52,108 nucleotides of DNA, from positions 1 to 52,108 of the forward strand of contig CASJPF010000026.1 of NCBI GenBank assembly GCA_949383255.1, given 5' to 3'. Both the position numbers and the translations under genes were made by a program. The notes below the pieces were generated by a model that did not search any database, was not told where the DNA came from, and was given only the letters and a program-made list of their open reading frames with translations. Within the stretch, counting starts at the first letter, position 1; each line of letters opens with the position of its first letter. This document shows, one piece after another, positions 33,815 through 42,958 of the stretch. The stretch comes from Lachnospiraceae bacterium. Lineage in GTDB: Bacteria > Bacillota > Clostridia > Lachnospirales > Lachnospiraceae.

Positions 33815-36800
33815 ATGAAAGTAAATGAAAATGATAAACAGATTGACAATATGCTCTTATTTTTGGAAAAGCGCGGTGTGTCAACGCAGGACTGTGCATT
33901 GGCAGAGAAATATTTGAATCGTGAAGTGGGAGATGAGGTGTTAGACCAATTTCAGCGGATAGATTTTGCGTCAACGACGATTCCATATGATGTGCAGAAA
34001 GCGTTTGACGCGATTATAGAGGGATTAGACAGAAGTGAAAAACGAGAAACGTGCGTTCGGTTTCTTGATGTGTTGTATGCAATAGGGCATGGATCTTGCA
34101 GCGTATTGTTGTCTCGAATTATTATTAAGGATACAAAGGAGTGCGCCCTCTATAAAAGAATTGTTTTATGGATTGAACTTGAAATAAAGTATATTGGATA
34201 TTTGCGTGTATATGACTTGCAGAATCTGATGGAATTGGTACAGAAAGATCCTGAGATATTAAAAGAAGCGTTGGAGCAGATTAAGAAGGAGGGTACAAAA
34301 TATTATTTGATAGCACTTGCAGTTTATTTTTGTATGAAATATGGAAAAGTGCGACCACTTGACGCAGAAGATATGGACCTTATTAGAGCGTATGAAAATG
34401 AGATGCTTGACTATCTAAATGACTGGCTTTCACAGCAAGGATGTGTCACACATCAAGAAATTATAGATGCGATTCGCACACAAAAACTTACAATTCACTT
34501 GCTTGATGACGCGCGTCAGTGTAAGTTTATGGAGCCTGCCCGCAAGCAGCTTTGTTTTATTGGAAGTATGGCATATCTGAATTTTATGCTCTCTGATGTA
34601 TTATTAGATGTAGTTAGAACATGTTTGGCTGTGGATGCGGAGTGGATACTGTGTACAATCTCTGAAGTTTCGATAGGAACATTAGATGCAAGCCGCAGAA
34701 TACAAAGCAAAGGCGGCGATTACGACACACTGTTTTGGATTGAGCCAGAAACCTATATTCGCTGGGCGGCATTTGAAGAAAATAAAATTATCTTAAAGAG
34801 ACAGCTTGAAAAAAACCAAGAAAGCTATCTGAAAGTTATGGATGAAAATGGGTTCACATCATTGTATGCGAAGAAAAAAGGTTTTGCGAATGCAACTGCA
34901 ATATCTATCGTCAATCAAATGAAAGATATTATACTAGAGAAAAATCCTAGCCTATATCATCAGGTTGTAGGAAATATTAACTATGATATAGTGATTGACT
35001 ATCTGGTAAAAGACACAGAACATGCAGAGCTAGCAAGAGAATATTTGCGGGGACATAACCAAATAACAGAATTGTATCCATATGTAGAGGAATTTTCAGG
35101 AAACTATGTTTCCCATAACTATATGAAGCAGCAGAAAAAACATAGTAATGACGAGAAATTTTTTAATCGATGTAAGGCGTTTATGGTGTTGACTTGTTCC
35201 GAAAATACAACCTTTGTAGAAGATTGGAATCGGGACTGCTTAGAGCAGATAGAACAGGTTTATCAGATGCTCTGTGATGAAAATTTAGGTATTGCATATC
35301 AATTTAATGGTGCTGTGGCATGTTACAGTGCTTATGATAATGCAATTGGTTGTTCTTTAGACACGTTTGAGGAGGGGACAGTCAATGTGTTTGCGCGTTA
35401 TCTAAACAGTGAGCGGCGGGAAGAGACTATCGCAGCATTTTCTAATGCTAAGGCGGAAGGGCGTTATCTTGGATTACTGGTTATGAAGCGAGATCCAGCG
35501 CGCAATCAGCAGGAGATTTTAAGTTATGCAGCGGATAGTTCCAAGATTGTACGGGAAGAATTGCGAACCATTTTAGAAGCACAAAAAGATTGGGAAAATG
35601 AGATAAAAGCGCTTTTACAGGCAAAGAAAGCCACACAGCGGGAAATTGCAATCCAGGTATTGTCACATTGGCAGCAGGAAGGCAGTGATTACAATGAAGT
35701 GTTTCGACAGGCGATGGAAAAGGAAAAAAATGCAAAAGTGCTGGCTTTGCTGCAAAATGTATTAAATATACAGGAAAGCGAGGCGCCAGAAGAGACGCTT
35801 TCCAAAGAAGAATTGGTAAAGCAGTTACATAAAGGCAATAAAAAGAAAAGTTTGGCGTGGGCATATGAAAAGCCGTTTTCATCAGTGCACAAAATAGATG
35901 GCACGGAGGTTTCCGAGGAGTATTTACAAGCGGTTTTGCTTTGTTATGTATCGCAGGAAAAGAGTGGTGTTAGCAAAACCGCGCAATTTCTTGCAGAGGA
36001 TTTGCAGCCAACACAGTTTGCTGTCTATGTCAACGAATTGTTTGACAAATGGCTTGCGGCGGGCGCAGAGTCCAAAAAACGCTGGGTTCTATATGCGGCG
36101 GCGATTCATGGCGGTGAAGAGATGATACAAAAGTTGCAGCATCAAATACAGGAATGGCCGCAGGCGGCAAGGGGAGCAATTGCGGCAGAGGCAGTAAAAG
36201 CGCTTGCACTAAATCCGTCGCCGCGTGCATTGTTACTTGTGGATGGTATTGCGCGAAAATTTAAGTTTAAGCAGGTAAAGGCTGCCGCGGAAGATGCGCT
36301 TGCTTTTGCGGCTTCCGAGCTTGGCATTACGCGCGAGGAGCTTTCTGACCGCATTGTGCCAGACCTTGGATTTGATGAAAATATGGAGCGGATATTTGAC
36401 TATGGAGAACGTATATTTAAGGTACGAATTACGCAAACACTTGATTTTGAAGTGTATGATGAAAATGGAAAGAAATTAAAAAATTTGCCGGCGCCGGCAA
36501 AGAAAGATGATGCAGTAAAGGCGGCAGCGGCTTATGAGGATTTTAAACAGTTAAAAAAGCAGATGAAGACTACTGTTAGTAGCCAGAAAGCGCGCTTGGA
36601 ATATGCATTGTCTGCTCGGAGAGAATGGTTTGCAGACGCGTGGAAAAACCTGTTTGTAAAAAATCCGTTAATGCATCAGTTTGCAATTGGCTTAATTTGG
36701 GGTGTCTATGAGGAAGGGAAATTGGTGCAGAGCTTTCGCTATATGGAAGATGGTTCCTTCAATACACAAGACGAGGAAGAATATACGCTTCCAGAAAAAG

Positions 36801-37351
36801 TAAATATCAGTTTGATACACCCTATGGAGCTTTCTGAGGAGGAGAGGGCAGCATGGAAGGAACAGCTTGAGGACTATGAAATTACACAGCCAATAGAACA
36901 ACTTGACAGAGCGGTTTACTATAGGACAGAGGAGGAAGCAGACAAGAAAGGATTAGAGCGTTTTGGCGGGTATCTTATCAATGATCTTTCTCTAAATGGA
37001 AAAATGTTAGGACTTGGCTGGTATCGTGGTTCTGTGATGGATGCAGGTTATTTTGACATTTATTACCGCGAAGACCCAGAAGTTGGTATTAGCGTGGAAT
37101 TGCATTTTTCTGGCGCTTACGTTGGTTATTCTGAAGGGAATGTTACCCTTTATGATGTGCGTTTTTACAAGGCGGGAACGATAGCACATGGCAGCTATGT
37201 CTATGAAGAGGCAGATGCAGAGAAGGCGTATTTCCTAAAAGATGTTCCGCCGCGGTATTTTAGCGAGATTGTATTGCAGCTTACGCGAGTAACTGCCTCA
37301 TGCCAAGAGCGAGACGAAGGATGGCGCAAGGATGCAAGGCTGATAAAATAA
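33815..37351 (+). CDS. DUF4132 protein, tandem copy 3
   Basis: 1178 residues, same plan as copies 1 and 2. The N-terminal half most resembles the decayed copy 4 (both have RKQLCFIGSMAYLN and RTCLAVDAEW), and the C-terminal half most resembles copy 2. At DNA level copies 2 and 3 differ at many third codon positions in regions where the proteins are the same, which points to long purifying selection and not to a recent duplication. AAAGGTGGG before ATG 33815 fits; the gap to copy 2 is 51 bases. The DUF4132 end reads MERIFDYGERIFKVRITQTL and closes with VPPRYFSEIVLQL. Confidence 0.9.
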   Translation: MKVNENDKQIDNMLLFLEKRGVSTQDCALAEKYLNREVGDEVLDQFQRIDFASTTIPYDVQKAFDAIIEGLDRSEKRETCVRFLDVLYAIGHGSCSVLLSRIIIKDTKECALYKRIVLWIELEIKYIGYLRVYDLQNLMELVQKDPEILKEALEQIKKEGTKYYLIALAVYFCMKYGKVRPLDAEDMDLIRAYENEMLDYLNDWLSQQGCVTHQEIIDAIRTQKLTIHLLDDARQCKFMEPARKQLCFIGSMAYLNFMLSDVLLDVVRTCLAVDAEWILCTISEVSIGTLDASRRIQSKGGDYDTLFWIEPETYIRWAAFEENKIILKRQLEKNQESYLKVMDENGFTSLYAKKKGFANATAISIVNQMKDIILEKNPSLYHQVVGNINYDIVIDYLVKDTEHAELAREYLRGHNQITELYPYVEEFSGNYVSHNYMKQQKKHSNDEKFFNRCKAFMVLTCSENTTFVEDWNRDCLEQIEQVYQMLCDENLGIAYQFNGAVACYSAYDNAIGCSLDTFEEGTVNVFARYLNSERREETIAAFSNAKAEGRYLGLLVMKRDPARNQQEILSYAADSSKIVREELRTILEAQKDWENEIKALLQAKKATQREIAIQVLSHWQQEGSDYNEVFRQAMEKEKNAKVLALLQNVLNIQESEAPEETLSKEELVKQLHKGNKKKSLAWAYEKPFSSVHKIDGTEVSEEYLQAVLLCYVSQEKSGVSKTAQFLAEDLQPTQFAVYVNELFDKWLAAGAESKKRWVLYAAAIHGGEEMIQKLQHQIQEWPQAARGAIAAEAVKALALNPSPRALLLVDGIARKFKFKQVKAAAEDALAFAASELGITREELSDRIVPDLGFDENMERIFDYGERIFKVRITQTLDFEVYDENGKKLKNLPAPAKKDDAVKAAAAYEDFKQLKKQMKTTVSSQKARLEYALSARREWFADAWKNLFVKNPLMHQFAIGLIWGVYEEGKLVQSFRYMEDGSFNTQDEEEYTLPEKVNISLIHPMELSEEERAAWKEQLEDYEITQPIEQLDRAVYYRTEEEADKKGLERFGGYLINDLSLNGKMLGLGWYRGSVMDAGYFDIYYREDPEVGISVELHFSGAYVGYSEGNVTLYDVRFYKAGTIAHGSYVYEEADAEKAYFLKDVPPRYFSEIVLQLTRVTASCQERDEGWRKDARLIK

Positions 37352-37384
37352 TGGTTTAAAAGTGTGGGAAGGGAGAGCTTTGTC

Positions 37385-39398
37385 ATGGTGATAGGCATAG
37401 AGGACAAGAAATTTGCGCAGATGCTAACGCTTTTGGAAAATCTGGGTATTTCAGCATCAGACTGCGCTCTGGCAGAGGAATATCTGATTGGTAAAGTTGG
37501 AGATGAGGTGCTAGACCAATTTCAACGAATGGATTTTAGTGCTGCCCAAATTACAGATGAGGTGCGAAAAGAACTAGGTGCGATTGAGTGGGAGATGCAC
37601 GGAGATGCTATGTGGCAGCGACTGTTTAATGTGCTGTTTGCCATTGGTCATAATACAAGCAGTGTTCTGTTTTCTCATAATTGTGTAAATGGAGAGCGCT
37701 GTAAGGCAATGGTAATTTATATTGAAAAATGTTCTGAGAAGACAGGCTACCTAAATGATCATCACAGGACTTGTTTTGATATGGGAGAACTAATACATGA
37801 AATTGATAATAAGCCCGAAAGCGTGTGGGAAATTGTAGAACAACTAAAAGGTGAAGGTGCAAAGTATTATCTGTCCGTTTTGTCAGCATATTTTTATAAA
37901 AAATATGTTGATAGCGAATTGGTAGCTGTTGAGGATATAGAGTTGATGCAAACATATGAGAAGGGAATGCTAGACTGCCTAAATGAATGGCTGACACGCC
38001 AAAATTGTCCCGCACAAGAAAAAATAATAACCGCAATTCGTTCCAAAAAGCTTACGCCAGAGTTGCTTGTCAACGTGAAACCATGCAATTTTACAGATTT
38101 TGACCGCAAACAACTTTGTTTTATTGGCAGCATGGCATATTTAAATATTATGCTTTCTGGAATATTGCTGGATATTGTCAGAACATGCTTGGCTGTGGAT
38201 GCGGAGTGGGTACTTTTGGCAATGTCAGATGTGATAGACAAGTCGCCAAATGCCAAGGATAGAATTGGTCAGGACTATAGTGAACTGTTTTGGATTGAAC
38301 CAGAAACATATATTCGATGGGCGGCATTTGAAATTGCATATGCGTGTACAGTGTGCCCGTATCATGAAAAGTATGTATGTTCTGTTCAAATACCTATTTT
38401 AAAGAGGCAGCTTGAAAAAAATCAGGAGAGCTATCGAAAGGCGTTGGAGCAGAATACATATGCAACGCTGCTTGCAAAGGTAAACTACAAATTAGAGGAT
38501 GCAATTGATGTAATGAATGTGCTAAAGGATATATTGCAGGAGGAGAATCCAACTTTGTATGAACAGATTGGTGCAGGAAAGCCAAACTACGAACAAATTA
38601 TTCATTGTTTGGTTAGGGATACTCCGCACGTAGAGTTGGCAAGAGCGTATTTGCGGGGATATGGAACGATTTCAGAATTGTATCCATATGAGGAAGAATT
38701 TTCTACAGTGCAGATTTTTTATAGTTATTTGAAGAAATATAAAAAGCATTGCAAGGATATGATATTTCTCAATCGCTGTAAAACATTTATGGTATTTGTT
38801 GGCTCTTTGAACGTAACAATTGTTGAGAATTGTGCCAAACAAAAAACAAAACAGGTGGAGCAATTTTTCCAGATGCTTGACCATGAAAATTTGGATATTG
38901 CCCATCAAATTAATGGTTTTATAACGTCATATAAAGCATATTGTGGACCATGTGGATGTACAACAAAAACATTTGTAAAGGGAGCAACAAATGTTTTTGC
39001 GCGGTATCTGGACAGTGGGCGGCGGGAGGAGACGCTCACTGCATTTTCCAAAGCAAAAGCGGAGGGACGCTATTTGGCACTGCTTGCAATGTGCAAAGAT
39101 ATTGCGCGAAATAAACAGGAAATTTTAAGTTATACATCGGACAGCGCAAAGATTGTTAAAAAAGCGCTTTTTGGATATTTTGTATGCCCAGAAAGATTGG
39201 GAGGAGGATATAAAAGCACTTTTGAGAGCAAGAAAAGCGACACGGCGGGAGTTGGCGGTGCAAGTGTTAGCACATTGGCAGCAGAATGGCAGTGATTACA
39301 ATGATGTGCTTTTGCAGGCAATGGAAAGAGAGAAAAATACAAAGGTATACGCTTTAATGCAGAGTATACTGAATCGAAAGAAGAAAACGACGAATTAA
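37385..39398 (+). pseudogene. DUF4132 copy 4, frameshifted and cut short
   Basis: ATG 37385, with GAAGGGAG upstream, opens a frame resembling the N-terminal 590 residues of copy 3. At about 39157-39163 the A-run in GTTAAAAAAGCGC has one base too many. Removing it joins the frame to one that continues as KKRFLDILYAQKDWEEDIKALL and ends at 39398. Even repaired, the protein would be about 671 residues and lack the whole C-terminal DUF4132 core. The cut falls where a reversed carbonic-anhydrase-like gene overlaps by four bases, so a deletion joined the two. Copy 4 also has an extra cysteine-rich stretch (YACTVCPYHEKYVCS) near residue 320 that the other copies lack. The uncorrected frame ends at 39295. 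Confidence 0.8.
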
Positions 39399-39856
39399 CC
39401 GCGTATAAGTTCTACATAATGCATAGCATTTTCGCAGTTTGCTTCTTTTTCTTCAGCGGTGATAGCCCTAATTGGCTTTGCAGGATTTCCAAAGGCGAGC
39501 ATATTGTCAGGAATGTGTGTTTTCCCAGTGACAAGAGAGCCTGCGCCAATAATACAATTACGGCCAATTACAGCACCGCTCAAGAGGATACTACCCATGC
39601 CAATTACAGTGTTATCTCCAATTGTACAGCCATGAATAATCGCGTTGTGCCCAATTGTGACGCCGCTTCCAATTTGTACTGGAAAGTTTGCGTCTGTATG
39701 GATTGTAGTATTGTCTTGCACATTTGTATTATTTCCAATTTCAATTGTATTGGTATCACCGCGAATGACTGTATTATACCAGATTCCTACATTTTCACCC
39801 AGATGGACCATTCCTATGACATGGGCTCCCGGAGCGATAAATTGATTTTTTTGCAT
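39395..39856 (-). CDS. Gamma-carbonic anhydrase-like hexapeptide protein
   Basis: 153 residues forming a left-handed beta-helix of hexapeptide repeats, visible as successive I/V-G-x-x-x-x units (HLGENVGIWYNTVIRGDTN, IEIGNNTNVQDNTTIHTD, VTIGHNAIIHGCTIGDNTVI). The three zinc-ligand histidines of the family appear as IHTD and GHNAIIHG. Members may hydrate CO2 or act as acyltransferase-like proteins; many bacterial ones are untested. AGGAGG eight bases before ATG 39856 supports the start. It stands alone, convergent with the cut DUF4132 copy 4 and overlapping it by four bases. Confidence 0.92.
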   Translation of the reverse strand: MQKNQFIAPGAHVIGMVHLGENVGIWYNTVIRGDTNTIEIGNNTNVQDNTTIHTDANFPVQIGSGVTIGHNAIIHGCTIGDNTVIGMGSILLSGAVIGRNCIIGAGSLVTGKTHIPDNMLAFGNPAKPIRAITAEEKEANCENAMHYVELIRG

Positions 39857-39886
39857 TGTAAAATCCTCCTAATTTCACACATTTTT

Positions 39887-40014
39887 GTGCGCAGACCCGT
39901 GCAGACGAAATATGCCGCTAATAGGTCGCGCGGCAAGTAGGGCAAAGTTTCCCCCTATTTGATTGCGCACAGTGTCCAAATGAAATTTGTCAGCAAGCTG
40001 ACTCTCGTCTGCGT
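39887..40014 (+). repeat. Intergenic repeat, modules A and B, rearranged
   Basis: Module A starts GCGCAGACCCGTGCAGAC with AAATATGCCGCTAATAGG inside, then AAGTAGGG...CCCTATTTGATT. Module B follows with GTGTCCAAATGAAATTTGTCAGCAAGCTGAC, but in place of the expected GGACAC arm it ends TCTCGTCTGCGT, which pairs instead with the ACGCAGAC-like start of module A. This seems to be a recombined copy. Confidence 0.7.
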
Positions 40015-40024
40015 GTATTTTAGT

Positions 40025-40091
40025 ATAACATTTCTATTATTCTTTTTCAATGTCCTAGAGCGTGCCTGAAAAAGAATAATAGAAATGTTAT
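40025..40091. repeat. Perfect 25-bp inverted repeat
   Basis: The 25 bases at 40025-40049 (ATAACATTTCTATTATTCTT start) are exactly complementary to 40067-40091, around a 17-base loop. Neither neighbouring gene ends here: both point away from it. A terminator role is thus unlikely. It could be the folded remnant of a mobile element or an RNA of unknown role. Confidence 0.8.
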
Positions 40092-40123
40092 TGTGTTATA
40101 GTTTGCGGGCTAAATGACATTGG

Positions 40124-40165
40124 TTCACGGGTCAGGAATGCGCAGTTGTGCGCATTCCGTGAGAA
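40124..40165 (+). other. Extended hairpin in the gap before the PRTase gene
   Basis: GGAATGCGCA (40135-40144) and TGCGCATTCC (40149-40158) form a perfect 10-bp stem with loop GTTG. TTCAC (40124-40128) and GTGAGAA just outside extend it across a small bulge. No T-run follows. The rest of the gap to 40408 shows a weak GGGGCGAGCGATTT / AAATCGTTGC symmetry and nothing else. Confidence 0.6.
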
Positions 40166-40408
40166 CATGATTCAGGAGTAAGGGGCGAGCGATTTTCGTA
40201 AAACTTTTAATATTGCCCCAAATCGTTGCTATAAGCGGTCTTTTAGACCATGAATAGTAACGTTATTATTCAAGCGCCATCAGTTTTTAACAGAATTTTA
40301 GTTATTGAAGGCGTAAATAATGACAAATATATCTGTTATTTTGTCACAGTTCCTAAAAGGAATTTAAAAAGAAAACAACGCATAATATATTTTAAAGAAA
40401 GGAAAAAA

Positions 40409-41512
40409 ATGTATACAGAACAAAATTTAGTGAGAATTGCCAAGCGGGAGAATAATCAAAAAAGAAATTATTTGGTAGTGAACAGACTGCAAGGAAAGCA
40501 TATTCCAGTAAAGCCTCATGAGGCGCTTGCAATGTTTCAGGCGCTTGCAGCACAAGTGCGAGGACAGTACAACGGAGAAAAATTGTTAGTGATTGGTTTT
40601 GCAGAGACGGCAACAGCAATTGGTGCTGCCGTTGCAATGGCGCTTAACGCGGATTATATACAGACAACAAGAGAGTTTGTCCCTAATGTGGCGTATCTGT
40701 ATTTTTCGGAAGAACACAGCCATGCCACAGAACAGAAACTTGTGAAAGAGGATATTGATAGCGCAGTTAAAACAATTGACAGAATTTTGTTTGTGGAGGA
40801 TGAGGTCACAACAGGAAAGACAATTCTCAACATTATAGAAGTTTTGAGAGGGCAGTATTCCAAAAAGATAAAGTTTTCTGTTGCTTCTGTTTTAAATGGA
40901 ATGGACTGCAATGCACTCGATATTTATGGAAAGTATGGGATTAATCTTTTTTGGCTTGTAAAGACAAATCATACTGCGTACACAGAAATAGCCAAAAGTT
41001 TTAAAGGGGACGGAACTTATATTTCATGCAAACAGATAAATGAGATTAGAATGCCAACAATTACATATATTAAGATAGATGAGCGGATGGATACACGACG
41101 AGTAGTTCACTGTACACAATATTATCAATTTTGTAAGTCTTTGTATCAGAATATAGTAAGCCAAACAGATTTAGGCGATGCACATAAAATATTAGTACTT
41201 GGGACTGAAGAGTATATGTACCCAGCTCTTTATACAGCCAGCCAACTAGAAGCACAGGGAAAGGAAGTTCGATTTCATGCGACAACAAGAAGTCCTATTA
41301 CAGTAAGTACAGAACAAGAATATCCGCTTCATGTGCGATACGAACTTATGAGTTTGTATGATTCTGCGCGGACAACATATGTTTATGAATTGCAAAAGTA
41401 TGACATGGTTATCATAATTACAGATGCGTCTGACGGAATGAAAGAAGGTGTATTTTCTTTGGTAAATGCACTTAAATTGTGCGGAAATGAACATATTTTA
41501 GTGGTATCATAG
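40409..41512 (+). CDS. Phosphoribosyltransferase-like protein with TRSP domain
   Basis: 367 residues from ATG 40409, with AAAGGAAA upstream; an earlier in-frame ATG at 40250 lacks a ribosome site. The N-terminal half is a PRTase fold with the PRPP-binding loop ILFVEDEVTTGKTIL and an early KLLVIGFAETATAIG. The C-terminal half has HATTRSPI and YDMVIIITDAS, the TRSP type of extension. Such proteins belong to the biosynthetic module encoded near tellurite-resistance (ter) genes, thought to make a nucleoside-like product. None of the usual partners (ATP-grasp, TerD-type, PELOTA-domain proteins) are in this window, so it is either orphaned or works alone. Confidence 0.82.
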   Translation: MYTEQNLVRIAKRENNQKRNYLVVNRLQGKHIPVKPHEALAMFQALAAQVRGQYNGEKLLVIGFAETATAIGAAVAMALNADYIQTTREFVPNVAYLYFSEEHSHATEQKLVKEDIDSAVKTIDRILFVEDEVTTGKTILNIIEVLRGQYSKKIKFSVASVLNGMDCNALDIYGKYGINLFWLVKTNHTAYTEIAKSFKGDGTYISCKQINEIRMPTITYIKIDERMDTRRVVHCTQYYQFCKSLYQNIVSQTDLGDAHKILVLGTEEYMYPALYTASQLEAQGKEVRFHATTRSPITVSTEQEYPLHVRYELMSLYDSARTTYVYELQKYDMVIIITDASDGMKEGVFSLVNALKLCGNEHILVVS

Positions 41513-41556
41513 TATTTGTTTGGAAGATCAGAAACAAGGAACTGTAGGAAAAAATA

Positions 41557-42885
41557 ATGATAAACGATATGACAAAAGGGAAAATCTTTCCTGTTCTTAT
41601 GAAATTTACGATTCCTCTGGTGCTGGGCAATTTGTTACAATTAACCTACAATGCGGTTGACAGCATTATTGTTGGACGGTATGTGGGAACGGATGCGCTT
41701 GCAGCAGTGGGGACAAGCAATCCACTTCTCACATTGATTATTCTGTTTGTTCAGGGGATATGTCTCGGTGCAGGTATTTTGGTAGGAACGTTGTATGGAG
41801 CAAAAAATTACAAGACCCTACAACGCGAAGTTAGCACAGCGATGATTTCTGGTGTTGCTTTTTCCCTGGTATTGACAACGATTTCATTCGCAGTAGCACC
41901 TGCGTTGTTGGCGATCTTGCAAGTCCCTTCGGCAATTCGACAAGAAGCAATAATATATCTGCGAATATTGATGTGTGGTCTGGTATTTAATTTTATCTAC
42001 AACTTTTTTGCCAGTACTTTAAGAGCGATGGGAGACAGCAAATCTCCACTTTACTTTCTTGGAATCAGTGCTTTGATTAATATTGTAGGAGATTTGATTT
42101 TTGTGATGGTATTTTCTATGGAGACAGTTGGATGTGCAGTCAGCACTGTGCTGAGTGAGGCATTAAGCTGCCTATTGTGCTGGAGGTACATTAAGAAAAA
42201 GATTCCTGTTTTAAATTTAGGTAAACAATGGTTTGTTTTTGATAAAGATTTGATAAAGGAAATTATTCAATATGGCTTTGTCAGTGCATTACAACAGTCC
42301 ACTGTCCAGCTTGGAAAACTTGGTATACAGGGGATTGTAAATACTATGGGAGTGACTGCTACAGCAGCGTTTACCGCAATTAATCGAGTTGACGATTATG
42401 CATATATTCCAGAACAAAATATTGGTCATGCCATGACCAGTGTGATGGCACAAAATCGTGGTGCAGGAGAATACAAACGTGTTAGGGCGGCTTTTCGAGT
42501 GGGGATGATTATCGAATTGATATATGGTGCAGCGTTGGGGATTTTTTTGCTGATGTTTGCCAATCCAGTAATGTGTTTGTTTACCCAAGATGAAGCGACG
42601 ATATTTCTCGGAGAGCAGTATTTACATTTAATTGCGTGGATGTATGTTGTTCCGGCTGTCACAAATGGAATTCAGGGATATTTTCGCGGAATGGGAGATT
42701 TGAAAATTACGCTTGGGAGCAGTCTGATGAATATGGGGGCACGTGTGTTTGCGTGTATTTTGCTTGTATTTGTTTGTAAGATGGGAATGATTGCTCTGCC
42801 GTGGTCCTATCTGATTGGATGGGGGACAATGATGCTGTACGAGTTTCCATTTTTAGTGCACAATAGAAATCGGTTTTCTAATTAA
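41557..42885 (+). CDS. MATE family multidrug efflux protein
   Basis: 442 residues with about twelve membrane segments arranged as two six-helix halves, as in the MATE family, which exports drugs and metabolites against sodium or proton gradients. Signature stretches are PLVLGNLLQLTYNAVDSIIVGRYVG near the start, GAGILVGTLYGAKNYK, and in the second half VTATAAFTAINRVDDYAYIPEQNIGHAM and FRGMGDLKITLG. It resembles the NorM/DinF-like clostridial branch. The substrate is unknown. Ribosome binding (GTAGGAAAAAATA before ATG 41557) is moderate. It begins 44 bases after the PRTase gene, so co-transcription is possible. Confidence 0.94.
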   Translation: MINDMTKGKIFPVLMKFTIPLVLGNLLQLTYNAVDSIIVGRYVGTDALAAVGTSNPLLTLIILFVQGICLGAGILVGTLYGAKNYKTLQREVSTAMISGVAFSLVLTTISFAVAPALLAILQVPSAIRQEAIIYLRILMCGLVFNFIYNFFASTLRAMGDSKSPLYFLGISALINIVGDLIFVMVFSMETVGCAVSTVLSEALSCLLCWRYIKKKIPVLNLGKQWFVFDKDLIKEIIQYGFVSALQQSTVQLGKLGIQGIVNTMGVTATAAFTAINRVDDYAYIPEQNIGHAMTSVMAQNRGAGEYKRVRAAFRVGMIIELIYGAALGIFLLMFANPVMCLFTQDEATIFLGEQYLHLIAWMYVVPAVTNGIQGYFRGMGDLKITLGSSLMNMGARVFACILLVFVCKMGMIALPWSYLIGWGTMMLYEFPFLVHNRNRFSN

Positions 42886-42958
42886 CTCTTTGCATTTCTT
42901 ATTTTTTATATTATAATGAAACAAAATGTTTTTTTATCATAGGATAAGGAATTGTATT

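Noticed and set aside
26538..39342. Many reverse-strand frames of 60-136 codons opposite the DUF4132 genes
   Set aside because: They recur at equivalent positions because the forward genes are paralogous, and lack ribosome sites and conserved protein features.
39419..39940. 173-codon forward frame opposite the carbonic anhydrase-like gene
   Set aside because: It is the complement of the hexapeptide repeat; the reverse gene has a strong ribosome site and the known family motifs.
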